This document shows positions 9,003-18,351 of a stretch of 64,000 bases of DNA, piece after piece. The notes under the pieces are model-generated. The model did not search any database, had not been told where the DNA came from, and saw nothing but the letters and a program-made list of their open reading frames with translations. Source of the stretch: JAENVT01 sp963805445 (GTDB taxonomy: Bacteria; Actinomycetota; Acidimicrobiia; Acidimicrobiales; Ilumatobacteraceae). The DNA is taken from NCBI GenBank assembly GCA_963805445.1, contig CAWDUI010000009.1, positions 62,001 through 126,000 on the forward strand, read 5' to 3'. Position 1 is the first letter of the stretch. The number at the start of each line of letters is the position of its first letter. A program made the translations under genes and the position numbers.

Positions 9003-9806
9003 ATGAATCACTCGCCGAGCCTGCCACCGGCCCTCGAGCAACACGAACCCGACGTGCAGATGATGCCCGTCGTTACTCGCGCGTACGAGCACACGGAGCA
9101 CCCTGGACCGCCGCTGGTGGCCACTGGTAGTACGCGTGTGATCGCTGCAGCCGGCTGGCTGGCCAGCGCCGTCGTCTACACGGTCGCTGCGGTGGCGTTG
9201 TCGAGGACGTACCGGCACCTGACGGCCGACAACTGGCGTGCGGCGATCGAAGAGATCCGCTGGTTGATGCCCTTCGCCGTCTCGGCGTTCGCGATGGCGT
9301 ATCTCGGCTGGGTGGTGTGGACGACCTTGGCGGCGATCAATGGCCATCGTGTCGCTCCGCTGGCGTCGTCACCGATGCTGCCTCCGCTCGTCTATCTCGT
9401 CGGCCCGGCCGCGGCTGCGGCAGGCGCCATCTACAAACCTGAGCTGAATGCCTGGTGGGTCGCTGGTGGCGCCGCATGGGTGTGCGTCGGGCACGGCCTG
9501 GTGTTGTTGTCGCTGCGCAGTTCGGCGCGCAGAATCGGCGCTGATGCGCATCAGTTCGCCCGGTTGATCTGGTTCCCCTTGGCCTCGTTGGGCTACCGGG
9601 TGATTGCCACGATGGTGCTGCCAGAGACCAGTTTCAACAACTCCACCTGGTTCGCCGTCCTGGTCGTGATCGACGTGACGCTGATGATGGCGACGGCACA
9701 TGCCGTGTGGCGGGCGATGCACTCGTTCGACCAGGCCTGTGCTCGCGATCGGTACAGCTCGGTGGAGAACCAACTCCCCGCGTTCATGGCCTCCGCTCAC
9801 CGCTGA
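9003..9806 (+). CDS. Multi-pass membrane protein of unknown function
   Basis: The frame encodes about 267 residues from ATG 9003 (MNHSPSLPPALEQHEPD). The same frame stays open upstream, and a GTG at 8904 would give a longer Pro/Val-rich N-terminus. Neither start has a clear ribosome-binding site. After a soluble N-terminus come about six hydrophobic segments, among them VIAAAGWLASAVVYTVAAVA, FAVSAFAMAYLGWVVW and LVYLVGPAAAAAGAIY. The C-terminus is hydrophilic. The layout suggests a DUF4328-like membrane protein, but that is a guess. It is convergent with the MazG-type gene. The 223 bp between it and eno show no other gene. Confidence 0.6.
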   Translation: MNHSPSLPPALEQHEPDVQMMPVVTRAYEHTEHPGPPLVATGSTRVIAAAGWLASAVVYTVAAVALSRTYRHLTADNWRAAIEEIRWLMPFAVSAFAMAYLGWVVWTTLAAINGHRVAPLASSPMLPPLVYLVGPAAAAAGAIYKPELNAWWVAGGAAWVCVGHGLVLLSLRSSARRIGADAHQFARLIWFPLASLGYRVIATMVLPETSFNNSTWFAVLVVIDVTLMMATAHAVWRAMHSFDQACARDRYSSVENQLPAFMASAHR

Positions 9807-9812
9807 CGCGGC

Positions 9813-11261
9813 TCACTCGCTGAGTTTGACCTCGTCCCAGAGGGCATCGAGCGTCGCCAGATCGGCGTCCTTCAGGGCGATGCCGCGTTCGGCCGCCCGC
9901 AGTTCGACCTGTTCGAAACGGCGACGGAACTTGTGGGTGGCCACCCGCAACGCCGCCTCTGGCTCGATGTCGAGATGGCGGGCGACGTTGACAACGGCGA
10001 ACAGCAGATCGCCGAGCTCGGCGTCGATCTGTTGGCGGTTGCCGCCCTCCACCGCCTCGTGCAGCTCGCCCGCCTCCTCGGCGATCTTGGGGAACGCGCC
10101 GCCGACGTCGGGCCAGTCGAAGCCAACCTTCGCTGCCTTGCGTTGTACGTGGTAGGCGTAGCTCAGCGAGGGCTGCGACGTGGCGATCCCATCGAACACG
10201 CTCGTGCGGTTCTTCTCGGCGTGCTTGATGGTGTCCCAGTTGGCTACCACCGTCTCGGCGTCGTCGGCCGTGACCGAACCGAACACGTGTGGATGGCGGC
10301 GGACCAGCTTGTCGTGGATTCCCTCGACCACATCGACCATGGTGAACCGACCCTGCTGTTCGGCGATGGTGGCGTGGAACTCGACCTGGTACAGCAGGTC
10401 GCCCAACTCCTCGATCAGGGCGGTGTCGGTCGACGGCTCGTCGAGGTCGAGCGCCTCGAGCGCATCGACGACCTCATACGTCTCTTCGAGGAGGTACTTG
10501 ATCAACGACCGATGGGTCTGCTCTTTGTCCCACGGGCATTGCTCGCGCAGCGTGCGGGCCAGTTGGTGGAACCCCACCAGTGCGGCGCCGACCGGGTTGC
10601 CGAGCTGCGGGATGTAGATGCTCGTGAGGTGGTCGGCCTCGACGGTGCGGTCGAGCTCTGCCCAGGTGGTGTGGACGATCTGCTCGTCGGGCGTGCCCAG
10701 CCGTTGCATGATCACGACCGGCTCGTCGCCGGTGGCCGCCTCGACTGCCAGCTTGATGTCACTGAGCACCCAGTTGGCGTGCGTGTGGGCAACGAACATC
10801 GGTCCGTGATCGCCGGCTGCGGCCGTGGCGAACTCGTGGCCATCGATCAGCCGAACGCCGGCCTCGACCGGATCCACGCCGAGGCGGGCGAAGGCGACGT
10901 CGAGGAACGACATCGCCGGCAGGATCGTGCACTCGACGCGGGCATCATTGCCGAGGTGCCGCACACTGCGCTCCAGCACCAGTGGTGATCCCGGCACTGC
11001 ATAGAGGATCTCGCCATGTGCTGTCGCCGCTGTAACAAGGCGTTCGGTGATCTCGGCGTAGACGTCGGCGAAGGTGTCGGCCGATTCATAGATCTCGTCG
11101 AACGAGATCGCCTCGCCGACGAGCGATGCCGAGGGGTGCCGACTCGTACGGATGTACCGGTGGGGCGTCGAAGCGATCGCGTCGAGCGTCTGCTGGGTGA
11201 CGTACTGCGGCCCGCCGGGGCCGAGCCCGATGATCGTGACGTGAGGGCGGCCGCTGGTCAC
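9813..11261 (-). CDS. mazG: Tetrapyrrole methylase-MazG fusion (YabN-like nucleotide pyrophosphohydrolase)
   Basis: This 482-residue protein fuses two domains. Residues 1-220 resemble a SAM-dependent tetrapyrrole methylase (VTIIGLGPGGPQYVTQQTL; GEILYAVPGSP). Residues 240-480 hold MazG repeats, with the clear first unit LREQCPWDKEQTHRSLIKYL and metal-binding EELGDLLYQVEFHA, and a second EEAGELHEAVEGG with AELGDLLFAVVNVAR. MazG hydrolyses non-canonical or alarmone nucleoside triphosphates. The GTG start at 11261 overlaps the lipoprotein stop in a GTGA, indicating coupling. Its place between mfd and eno matches the mazG position in mycobacteria. Confidence 0.93.
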   Translation of the reverse strand: MTSGRPHVTIIGLGPGGPQYVTQQTLDAIASTPHRYIRTSRHPSASLVGEAISFDEIYESADTFADVYAEITERLVTAATAHGEILYAVPGSPLVLERSVRHLGNDARVECTILPAMSFLDVAFARLGVDPVEAGVRLIDGHEFATAAAGDHGPMFVAHTHANWVLSDIKLAVEAATGDEPVVIMQRLGTPDEQIVHTTWAELDRTVEADHLTSIYIPQLGNPVGAALVGFHQLARTLREQCPWDKEQTHRSLIKYLLEETYEVVDALEALDLDEPSTDTALIEELGDLLYQVEFHATIAEQQGRFTMVDVVEGIHDKLVRRHPHVFGSVTADDAETVVANWDTIKHAEKNRTSVFDGIATSQPSLSYAYHVQRKAAKVGFDWPDVGGAFPKIAEEAGELHEAVEGGNRQQIDAELGDLLFAVVNVARHLDIEPEAALRVATHKFRRRFEQVELRAAERGIALKDADLATLDALWDEVKLSE

Positions 11262-12061
11262 GAGCTGAGCGTGACGACCGAACCGCTGGCTGGATCCCAG
11301 CGTCCATAGCGCGGGTCGACGTAGATGTCGGCTCCGTCGACGATGGCGTTCAACTGCGCCTGGGTGACGCTTGCCCTGGCGATCGAGTTCTGCGACTCGG
11401 GGAGCAGTTCGTCGTACGGACGCATCAGCAAGACGGCGGAGAAGGTGCCGAGGTCGGCGGCGATCGGCTGCCCGACCGCCGTGTCGTTCAATGCATCGGT
11501 GACCGCCGGGTTGACCGTCGAGGGATCCAGGCACTCGTTGCCGTTGGCGTCTTTCACGACGCCGCCTGCTTCCTTGATGGCGGCATCGGTCGAGAACTGC
11601 TTGGCCGCATCGGCGAACGATGTGCCCGACTGCAGCGTCGTGAGCACATTGTTGGCATCGTCGATCGTCGCCACGGTGATGGCGGCGAGGCAGATCAACG
11701 GGCTCCCGCCGGTACCGGCCTCGTAGGCGGCGCGGGCGCCATCACGGCCGATCGCCGCGATCGCCGTGGTCAACCTGGCATCGAGATCGCCGGCCGTGGT
11801 GGGCGTCGCCGGCTCGGCGGTGCCCGACGCGGACTCCAGCACGGCCACGCGGATCCATGTCGTCAGCTCCTGGCGGAGTGCATCACCCGCCGTTGCCGGG
11901 CCGTCTGTTGCGGCGAGTGCCTCGACTTCTTTGGAGCTCACGCTGCGGTCGCCCACCTTGGCGGCCATGTCGTTGCGGTTGAAGGTCGAGCACGCGGTCA
12001 GCGATGTGAGCGCGACCAGTGCAGTGGCGATGACCGTGGCGGTCGAACGGCGTCGATTCAC
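11258..12061 (-). CDS. Lipoprotein, SurA/parvulin-like foldase
   Basis: The 267-residue protein starts with a lipoprotein signal (RRRSTATVIATALVALTSLT before AC, lipid cysteine near residue 24). A SurA N-terminal-like segment follows (AAKVGDRSVSSKEVEALAA), and a later stretch, LQSGTSFADAAKQFSTDAA, resembles the parvulin-type PPIase core. It would act on the outer face of the membrane in protein folding. It occupies the slot held by a lipoprotein gene (lpqU) near mazG and eno in mycobacteria, although it looks unrelated in sequence. Coupled to the MazG-type gene by a 4-bp overlap. Confidence 0.78.
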   Translation of the reverse strand: MNRRRSTATVIATALVALTSLTACSTFNRNDMAAKVGDRSVSSKEVEALAATDGPATAGDALRQELTTWIRVAVLESASGTAEPATPTTAGDLDARLTTAIAAIGRDGARAAYEAGTGGSPLICLAAITVATIDDANNVLTTLQSGTSFADAAKQFSTDAAIKEAGGVVKDANGNECLDPSTVNPAVTDALNDTAVGQPIAADLGTFSAVLLMRPYDELLPESQNSIARASVTQAQLNAIVDGADIYVDPRYGRWDPASGSVVTLSS

Positions 12062-12084
12062 GTCACGACTCTACTCACCGGGTC

Positions 12085-13392
12085 TCACCGGGCCTCGGCG
12101 GATGGCGGCCTGCTCGCTTGGGTCGCGGGGATCTCCTCGGTGACCCAGCCTCCGGCGGCCCAATCGTCGATGGTCTCTGCGTCGTCGTCCCAGGCGACCT
12201 CCTGCTCGCTCGGCAATGGGGTCAGCACATCGCGTACGTACGACGTCACGGCCTCGCCGAGACCGACGTCGTGGCCGGCGGCCTCCGAGAGGAACCACAG
12301 GTGCTCGAGGACCTGGTGGTAGAGCTCGGCTGGCTCGAGTTTGCCGACCAGATCGGGTGGTACACCGTCGATCGTCGGCTCGAACCGCTCGTCGAGCCAG
12401 CGAGCCGCGGCCACCGGCTCGGGGATCTTCCTCAGTGCTTGACGTTCGAGCACGGCGCGATATCGGCTGATGTCGTTCAGCAGTCGGCGGGCCTGGTTCT
12501 CGCCGGTGTCCAGGCCGGTCAACGTCTTCAATCGTTGACCGTGGAATCCGTGCTCGACGACCCGCGGGATCAGGCGCAGCTTCGAGCCGTCGGCCGTCGT
12601 GTACAGCTCCAGCTCGGCGGCGTCGAAGCCGAGCTCGTGCAAACGCTCCAGCCGATGGTCGATCCGGAACGTCTCATTGGCAGCAAACTCGTCGGTGCCG
12701 GTCAGCTCGGCCCACAGCCGCTCGTAGGTCATCTCGATCGCCGTTGCAGTGGCGATCGGGTCGATCCCATCGGCCAGCAGACCGCCGGCCAGCAGATCTT
12801 CGAGATCGCCGGCCACGTTCTCCATCGCGATCGTCAGGTCGTGTCGTCGCTGCCCGTCCGACAGCGACGGGTGACGCTCGCCGGTCTCGACGTCGATGAT
12901 GTACGCGCTCAGTGCGCCGGCGTCGCGGCGGAACAGGGTGTTCGACAACGAGCAGTCGCCCCAGTAGAAACCGGCGAGGTGCAGCCTCACCAGCAGGCCG
13001 GCCAACGCATCGAGCAGCCGTTCACCGAGATACGGGATGTGCATGCCGCGGCCCGACAGCAGCACTCGATAGGGCAGGGAGTAGTCGATGTTGCGGGTGA
13101 TCAACAGGCCGTCCACGCCACCGTCACGCTCGATGACCACACCGACCACCTCGGCGGTCGGTAGCCCGGCGTCGCTGAGCTCGCGCAGCAAGTGCCACTC
13201 GCGCTGGGCCAAGCGGTCGGGCAGTTCCTTGACGATGTACGTCGTGTCGCCGCTCTCGACCAATCGCACCACGTGTCGGTGCAGTCCGACGACGTCGTGC
13301 AGGCCGGGGATCGCCCATTCGGTGAGTCGCTCGGCGAACGGCCAGTTGACCAACGCGGAGTGCTCGCCCGGTTTGGCGATCTGCAGTCTCAC
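12085..13392 (-). CDS. DUF4032 domain protein (RIO/lipopolysaccharide-kinase-like)
   Basis: This 435-residue protein starts at a GTG (13392) overlapping the mfd stop as GTGA. The N-terminal half is kinase-like: YIVKELPDRLAQREWHLLREL carries a lysine and glutamate of the ATP site. LHLAGFYWGDCSLSNTLFRR near residue 190 looks like a catalytic loop, with YIIDVETGE as the metal aspartate. The C-terminal half (LDERFEPTIDGVPPDLVGKL) is the DUF4032 region. The function is not established; a small-molecule or protein kinase is inferred. It sits between mfd and the lipoprotein gene in one minus-strand run. Confidence 0.82.
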   Translation of the reverse strand: MRLQIAKPGEHSALVNWPFAERLTEWAIPGLHDVVGLHRHVVRLVESGDTTYIVKELPDRLAQREWHLLRELSDAGLPTAEVVGVVIERDGGVDGLLITRNIDYSLPYRVLLSGRGMHIPYLGERLLDALAGLLVRLHLAGFYWGDCSLSNTLFRRDAGALSAYIIDVETGERHPSLSDGQRRHDLTIAMENVAGDLEDLLAGGLLADGIDPIATATAIEMTYERLWAELTGTDEFAANETFRIDHRLERLHELGFDAAELELYTTADGSKLRLIPRVVEHGFHGQRLKTLTGLDTGENQARRLLNDISRYRAVLERQALRKIPEPVAAARWLDERFEPTIDGVPPDLVGKLEPAELYHQVLEHLWFLSEAAGHDVGLGEAVTSYVRDVLTPLPSEQEVAWDDDAETIDDWAAGGWVTEEIPATQASRPPSAEAR

Positions 13393-16300
13393 GCGGGTAC
13401 CAGTTCTCGCAGCAGGGCGACGAGGAACTCGGCCGGTTCCGCGCCGCGCTTGATGGGGATCACGATCTGTTGCGACTCGTGCTTGATGATCGCGTCGCGG
13501 GCCAGCCGTTGCAGGCGCATCTCGGCGCTGGTCTTCAGCGTCAACGGGGCGAGCCGCGCCTGGTTGGCGGCGATCGAGACGTCGCGCAGCCCCAGCCGGT
13601 GGCATTCGGCGCGCAGGTAACCGACGTTCAACAGCGCGTCGGCGGGCGGCGGCACGGGGCCGTACCGGTCCTCCCACTCGCTGCGGATGTCGTCGACCTC
13701 GGAGGCCGTGGTCACCGCCGCCAGCCGGCGGTAGGCCTCGAGCCGCGACTCTTCCTTGCCGACGTAATCGACGGGCAGGTACGCGTCAGTCGGTACGTCG
13801 AGCTTGAGTTCGCTCGGCTCCTTCTGCGGTTCACCCTTCATCTCGCCGACGGCCTCGGTCACCATCTGGCAGTACAGGTCGTACCCCACTGCGGCGATGT
13901 GACCGCTCTGCGACTCGCCGAGCAGGTTGCCCGCGCCTCGGATCTCGAGATCGCGCATGGCGATCTTGAAACCACTGCCCAGATCCGTGGTCTCGCCGAT
14001 GGTGCGCAGCCGCTCGTACGCCTCCTCGGTCAGCCGCACGTCGCGCGGGTGGAACAGGTATGCGTACGCCCTCGATCCGCTGCGCCCGACGCGCCCACGC
14101 AACTGGTGCATCTGCCCCAGCCCGAGGAGATCGGCGCGTTCGACGACCAGCGTGTTGACGGTGGGCATGTCGATGCCGCTCTCGATGATGGTGGTGCAGA
14201 CCAGCACGTCGTAGCGACCCTCCCAGAAGTCGACGACGATCTGCTCGAGTGAGCCCTCGTCCATCTGTCCGTGAGCGACGGCGATCCGGGCCTCGGGCAC
14301 GAGGTCGCGCAAGCGCTCCGCGCACTGGGAGATGGTCTTGACCCGGTTGTGGACCCAGAAGACCTGCCCCTCGCGCAGCAACTCGCGTCGGAGTGCCTCG
14401 ATGGCGACACGCTCGTCGTACTCGCCGACGAACGTGAGGATCGGTTGACGATCGGCCGGTGGCGTCTGCAGCAGCGAGAGGTCACGGATGCCGACGAGGC
14501 TCATCTCCAACGTGCGCGGGATCGGAGTGGCACTGAGCGTGAGCACGTCGACGTTGACCTTCAGCTTCTTCATCGCCTCCTTGGCCTGCACGCCGAACCG
14601 CTGCTCTTCGTCGACGATCAACAGGCCGAGGTCCTTGAACGTGACGCCCTCCTGCAGCAGGCGATGGGTGCCGATGACGCAATCGACCTCACCGCTGGCC
14701 AGGCCGTCGATCACGTGCTTGGCCTCCTTGTTGGTCAGGAAGCGGCTGAGGGTCTCGACGCGGATCGGATAGCCGGCGAAGCGATCGGCGAAGGTGTTGC
14801 CGTGTTGGGTCACCAGCAAGGTCGTCGGCGCCAGCACCGCAACCTGCTTGCTGTCCTGGATGGCCTTGAACGCGGCGCGGATGGCGACCTCGGTCTTGCC
14901 GAAGCCGACGTCGCCGCACAGCAGCCGATCCATCGGGTACGGGCGCTCCATGTCGACCTTGACGTCGTCGATCGCCGTGCGTTGGTCAGGCGTCTCGACG
15001 AACGGAAAGCCGTCCTCCATCTCCGACTGCCACGGTGAGTCGGCGGCGAACGCGTGCCCGGCGGCGTTGATCCGCTTCTGGTAGAGCACGACGAGTTCCT
15101 GAGCGATCTCGCGCACGGCGCTGCGCACCCGCGACTTGGCCTTGGCGAAGTCGGCGCCACCGAGGCGGTGCAGCGTGGGGGCTTCTCCGCCGACGTACTG
15201 GCGCAACGAATCGATCTGGTCGCTGGGCACGTACAGCTTGTCGCCGCCCTTGTATCCCAGCAACAGGTAGTCGCGTTCGATCCCGCCGATCGTCCGCTTG
15301 ACCATGCCCTCGTAATGACCGACACCGTGCTGGTAGTGCACCACGTAGTTGCCCGGCTTGAGGTCTTCGAAGAAGCCGGTGCCCTGACGCTTGCGCGGCC
15401 GTGGCTGGCGGTGGGTGCGTCGCCGGCCGGTGAGATCGCCCTCGGCCAGGATCGCCAACTTGGCTTCGGCCAACGAGCAACCGCGGTGAAGGGGAGCGGT
15501 CACGACGTAGCCGCCGGGTTTGGTGATGTCGGTGGACGGCGTGGCAATGGTGAAGTCGAGTCCGCGATCGCGCAGCAGTTCGGCAAGCCGCGAGGCACTA
15601 CCGATGCCATCGGCGGCCACCACGACGCGGTACCGGTCGGCGATCATCTCGCTCAGTCGCTTGGCCAAACCCTCGCCATCGCCGACGACTGGTCCCCAAC
15701 CCGCCGCTTGCACCATCGGTGCATCGGGATGTTCGGGCGTCGAGCTCAACGTCCACATCGACTGTGCCGCGCCGAGCAGCCGATCGGTGTCGGCGTGCAG
15801 CCGGGGGAATCTGCGATCGGCGTCGCGGGCCCATGTCGAGGCCAGCGATCTGGCCAGGTCACCCTCCTCGGCAAGCAGATCGTTGGCCCGATCCCGCATG
15901 CGGCGCGGTTCGAGCAGGGCGACCTTGCCGGAGGACGGCAGGAGATCGGTGATCAACGTGTCACCGTCGACGAGCCACGGCAGCCAGCTCTCCATCCCGT
16001 CGAAGACCGTGCCCTCGGCCAAGCGCTCCCACTGCTCGCGCCCCCACGGTTCCTCCGCCACCAGCGCCGCGGCTCGGGCCCGCACCGCGTCGCTGGGCAG
16101 CAGTTCGCGTGCGGGGAAGATGCGTACCTCGGTGAGGTCGTCGGTGCTGCGTTGATCGTTGACGGTGAACTCGGTCAGACGGTCGACTTCGTCACCCCAC
16201 AAGTCGATGCGGATCGGCGCGTCGGCGGTCGACGGAAACACGTCGATGATCGCCCCGCGGCGGGCGACCTCGCCGCGGTGCTCGACCAGGTCCTCGCGGC

Positions 16301-16916
16301 GGTATCCGAACCCGATCAGGGTCTCGAGGAGGGCATCGGGGTCGATGACGTCGTTCGGTCGGATGTGGATCGGCTCGACGTTGATCGCCTCGGGGCTCAA
16401 CCGTTGCAGCAGAGCGCGGACACCGGCGACGATGATCTGCGGTTGCCCCGTCGAGCCGGCCCCGTCCCGCAACCGCCAGAGAACGTCCATGCGTCGGCCC
16501 ATCGTCTCCACGCTGGGACTGATCCGCTCGAACGGCAGGGTCTCCCATGCGGGGAACAGCACCACGGAATCGGGCGGCATGAACTGGCACAAGTCGTCGT
16601 ACAGCTGCCCGGCGTCGGTTCCGGTCGGGGTCGCGACCAGCAGGGGATGACGGTCCCCCAACTGGGCGAGCGCGGCCACGGTGACGGCGCGCCCAGATTC
16701 GGGCACGGCCACCAGCGCTGCGGGATTGCCGAAGGCCTGAGTCAGTCCGGCGTCGTCGCGCATCAACCGCGGCAGCACCGACAAGGGAGAACTGGGGGCG
16801 GGCGGGGCCAGCGTTGCGAGCGGTGCAGGCGATGCAGGCGAGGCTGGCGAGGCTGGCGACATCAGGGTTTTGAGGGTAGCGGTGCCCACGACGTGCTCTG
16901 GTGCGTCATCCGACAC
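13389..16916 (-). CDS. mfd: Transcription-repair coupling factor
   Basis: This 1175-residue SF2 DNA translocase releases RNA polymerase stalled at lesions and recruits UvrA. A UvrB-homology region lies in the first third (LLVATPTGTDAGQLYDDL; LFPAWETLPFERISPS), and the CarD-like RNAP-binding domain near residue 500 (LKPGNYVVHYQHGVGHYEGM). Walker A GDVGFGKTE is near residue 668 and DEEQRFGV near 767. The TRCF C-terminal domain follows. The N-terminus carries a repeated SPASPASPA stretch, with a 9-bp DNA repeat near 16820-16860, unusual for the family and possibly placed before the true start. The length is otherwise normal. Confidence 0.97.
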   Translation of the reverse strand: MSDDAPEHVVGTATLKTLMSPASPASPASPAPLATLAPPAPSSPLSVLPRLMRDDAGLTQAFGNPAALVAVPESGRAVTVAALAQLGDRHPLLVATPTGTDAGQLYDDLCQFMPPDSVVLFPAWETLPFERISPSVETMGRRMDVLWRLRDGAGSTGQPQIIVAGVRALLQRLSPEAINVEPIHIRPNDVIDPDALLETLIGFGYRREDLVEHRGEVARRGAIIDVFPSTADAPIRIDLWGDEVDRLTEFTVNDQRSTDDLTEVRIFPARELLPSDAVRARAAALVAEEPWGREQWERLAEGTVFDGMESWLPWLVDGDTLITDLLPSSGKVALLEPRRMRDRANDLLAEEGDLARSLASTWARDADRRFPRLHADTDRLLGAAQSMWTLSSTPEHPDAPMVQAAGWGPVVGDGEGLAKRLSEMIADRYRVVVAADGIGSASRLAELLRDRGLDFTIATPSTDITKPGGYVVTAPLHRGCSLAEAKLAILAEGDLTGRRRTHRQPRPRKRQGTGFFEDLKPGNYVVHYQHGVGHYEGMVKRTIGGIERDYLLLGYKGGDKLYVPSDQIDSLRQYVGGEAPTLHRLGGADFAKAKSRVRSAVREIAQELVVLYQKRINAAGHAFAADSPWQSEMEDGFPFVETPDQRTAIDDVKVDMERPYPMDRLLCGDVGFGKTEVAIRAAFKAIQDSKQVAVLAPTTLLVTQHGNTFADRFAGYPIRVETLSRFLTNKEAKHVIDGLASGEVDCVIGTHRLLQEGVTFKDLGLLIVDEEQRFGVQAKEAMKKLKVNVDVLTLSATPIPRTLEMSLVGIRDLSLLQTPPADRQPILTFVGEYDERVAIEALRRELLREGQVFWVHNRVKTISQCAERLRDLVPEARIAVAHGQMDEGSLEQIVVDFWEGRYDVLVCTTIIESGIDMPTVNTLVVERADLLGLGQMHQLRGRVGRSGSRAYAYLFHPRDVRLTEEAYERLRTIGETTDLGSGFKIAMRDLEIRGAGNLLGESQSGHIAAVGYDLYCQMVTEAVGEMKGEPQKEPSELKLDVPTDAYLPVDYVGKEESRLEAYRRLAAVTTASEVDDIRSEWEDRYGPVPPPADALLNVGYLRAECHRLGLRDVSIAANQARLAPLTLKTSAEMRLQRLARDAIIKHESQQIVIPIKRGAEPAEFLVALLRELVPA

Positions 16917-16943
16917 GGTCCCCGGCCCGCCAACTGTCTCCTC

Positions 16944-16975
16944 TCAGGGGCTCAGGGGCTCAGGGGCTCAGGAGC
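16944..16975. repeat. 8-bp tandem repeat anchored on the pth stop codon
   Basis: There are four units, three of TCAGGGGC and one of TCAGGAGC. Read on the minus strand, each unit begins TGA. The first TGA is the pth stop (16968-16970), and the 8-bp period puts TGA in all three frames within 24 bp. It lies in the 51-bp gap between pth and mfd. Confidence 0.85.
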
Positions 16976-17549
16976 CCGTGCTGCCGTTGAACTGTCGCAT
17001 CGCCGCGTCGGGTCCATCGGCCAACAGCACCTCGACCGCGTCGGCGGCAGTGACGATCGCGGCGTCGAGCAGATCCCGCTCGGACTTCGGCAGCCGCGAC
17101 AGCACGTGATCTGCGCCGCGCTCCTTCGACGGTGGCTTGCCGATCCCGATGCGCACGCGGACGTAGTCCTGCGTCTTGAGGTGCTGGGTGATGCTGCGCA
17201 GCCCGTTGTTGCCGGCGAGACCGCCACCGATCTTGACGCGCACGACACCGGGAGGCAGGTCGAGCTCGTCGTGCACCACGATCAGCTGTGCGGGATCGGC
17301 CACCTTGTGTCGTCGCATCAGCGCCCCAACGGCCTGCCCGCTCTCGTTCATGTACGTCGTGGGAAAGGCCAGGATCACCCGTCGTCCGGCGATGCGTGCA
17401 TCCGCGACGAGCGCCTTGCTGCGGCCGGCCTTGAACTTCTCGCCGGCCCGCTCGACAAGAAGGGCCACGGCTTCTGCGCCCACGTTGTGGCGCGTACGTG
17501 CGTATTCCTTGCCCGGGTTGCCCAGCCCGACGATCAGCGCGTCGATCAC
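16968..17549 (-). CDS. pth: Peptidyl-tRNA hydrolase
   Basis: The 193-residue enzyme recycles peptidyl-tRNA released by stalled ribosomes. Family landmarks are present: LIVGLGNPGKEYARTRHNVG with the catalytic His near residue 21, TYMNESGQAVG with substrate-binding Asn, and IVVHDELDLPPG with the catalytic Asp, then GGLAGNNGLRSI. The length is typical. It lies 11 bp after rplY in the conserved rplY-pth order. The stop codon is the first unit of an 8-bp tandem repeat. Confidence 0.97.
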   Translation of the reverse strand: MIDALIVGLGNPGKEYARTRHNVGAEAVALLVERAGEKFKAGRSKALVADARIAGRRVILAFPTTYMNESGQAVGALMRRHKVADPAQLIVVHDELDLPPGVVRVKIGGGLAGNNGLRSITQHLKTQDYVRVRIGIGKPPSKERGADHVLSRLPKSERDLLDAAIVTAADAVEVLLADGPDAAMRQFNGSTGS

Positions 17550-17560
17550 GCCGGGTCAGG

Positions 17561-18226
17561 TCATTCTGAGCTTGTGCCCGCGGCGGCAGCGTCGCCGTCG
17601 GCGGGTGTCGCTTCGCCATCCTCGCCCTCGACGCCCTCTTCATCAGCGGCGACCGGCTCTTCGATCTCGGCGGCGGTGGTGAGCACGGTGACGACCGCCA
17701 TCTCCGGATCGCCGAGTGCGGTGACGCCCTTCGGCATCGGGATGTCGCCGAGGCGGATGACGGTGTCGGGCTGCATGTCGGTGATGTCGATGACGAACTC
17801 GTTGGGCATGTCGGTCGGCGTGCAACTGACTTCGAGTGTGTCGACAGCCGCGTCGACCAGGCCACCGGCGACGGCAACGGCCTTCGACTCGCCCTCGAGG
17901 CGCACGGCGATGTGCACCGTGATCTCCTCGTTCATGTTGACCTGCAGGAAGTCGATGTGGTTCACCGTGCGACGGATGGGGTGACGCTGCATCTCTTTGA
18001 CGACCGCCGGGTAGCTGGTGCCACCGACCTGCAGGGCCAGCACGGTGTTGGCGCCGGCGGGGCCACTGAGCGCCAGTCGGAACTCGCGTCGCTCGACCGT
18101 CACGCTGATCGGCTCCATCCCCCGCCCGTACAGCACGCCGGGAATGTGGCCCTCCGCCCGGAGGCGACGAGCCATCGGCGTGCCCGAACCGGTGCGGGGC
18201 GTTGCAGTGAGTGTGGTTTGCGACAT
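17561..18226 (-). CDS. rplY: 50S ribosomal protein L25/general stress protein Ctc
   Basis: This 221-residue protein binds 5S rRNA. The N-terminal L25 domain (TPMARRLRAEGHIPGVLYGRG) is followed by the TL5/Ctc C-terminal beta domain (GLVDAAVDTLEVSCTPTDMP; PKGVTALGDPEMAVVTV). The tail after residue 190 is acidic and alanine-rich, common in the actinobacterial long form. It is followed closely by pth and preceded by prs on the same strand, with a 125-bp gap in which I see no gene. Confidence 0.97.
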   Translation of the reverse strand: MSQTTLTATPRTGSGTPMARRLRAEGHIPGVLYGRGMEPISVTVERREFRLALSGPAGANTVLALQVGGTSYPAVVKEMQRHPIRRTVNHIDFLQVNMNEEITVHIAVRLEGESKAVAVAGGLVDAAVDTLEVSCTPTDMPNEFVIDITDMQPDTVIRLGDIPMPKGVTALGDPEMAVVTVLTTAAEIEEPVAADEEGVEGEDGEATPADGDAAAAGTSSE

Positions 18227-18351
18227 GACAGGGCCTCTGTGACTTCGGGTGAACTCGGCGATCTCAGCGATCGAGAACGGTTGGCAAGCCTAGCGCCGGG
18301 CCCTGCCTCGTCCAACGAGCCCGGGAACAGGCTTTTCGTACGCCTGAGGGT

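Noticed and set aside
15054..17984. 976-codon open frame on the plus strand
   Set aside because: It is antisense to mfd, pth and rplY; low-complexity Arg/Gly/Asp-rich product typical of GC-rich shadow frames.
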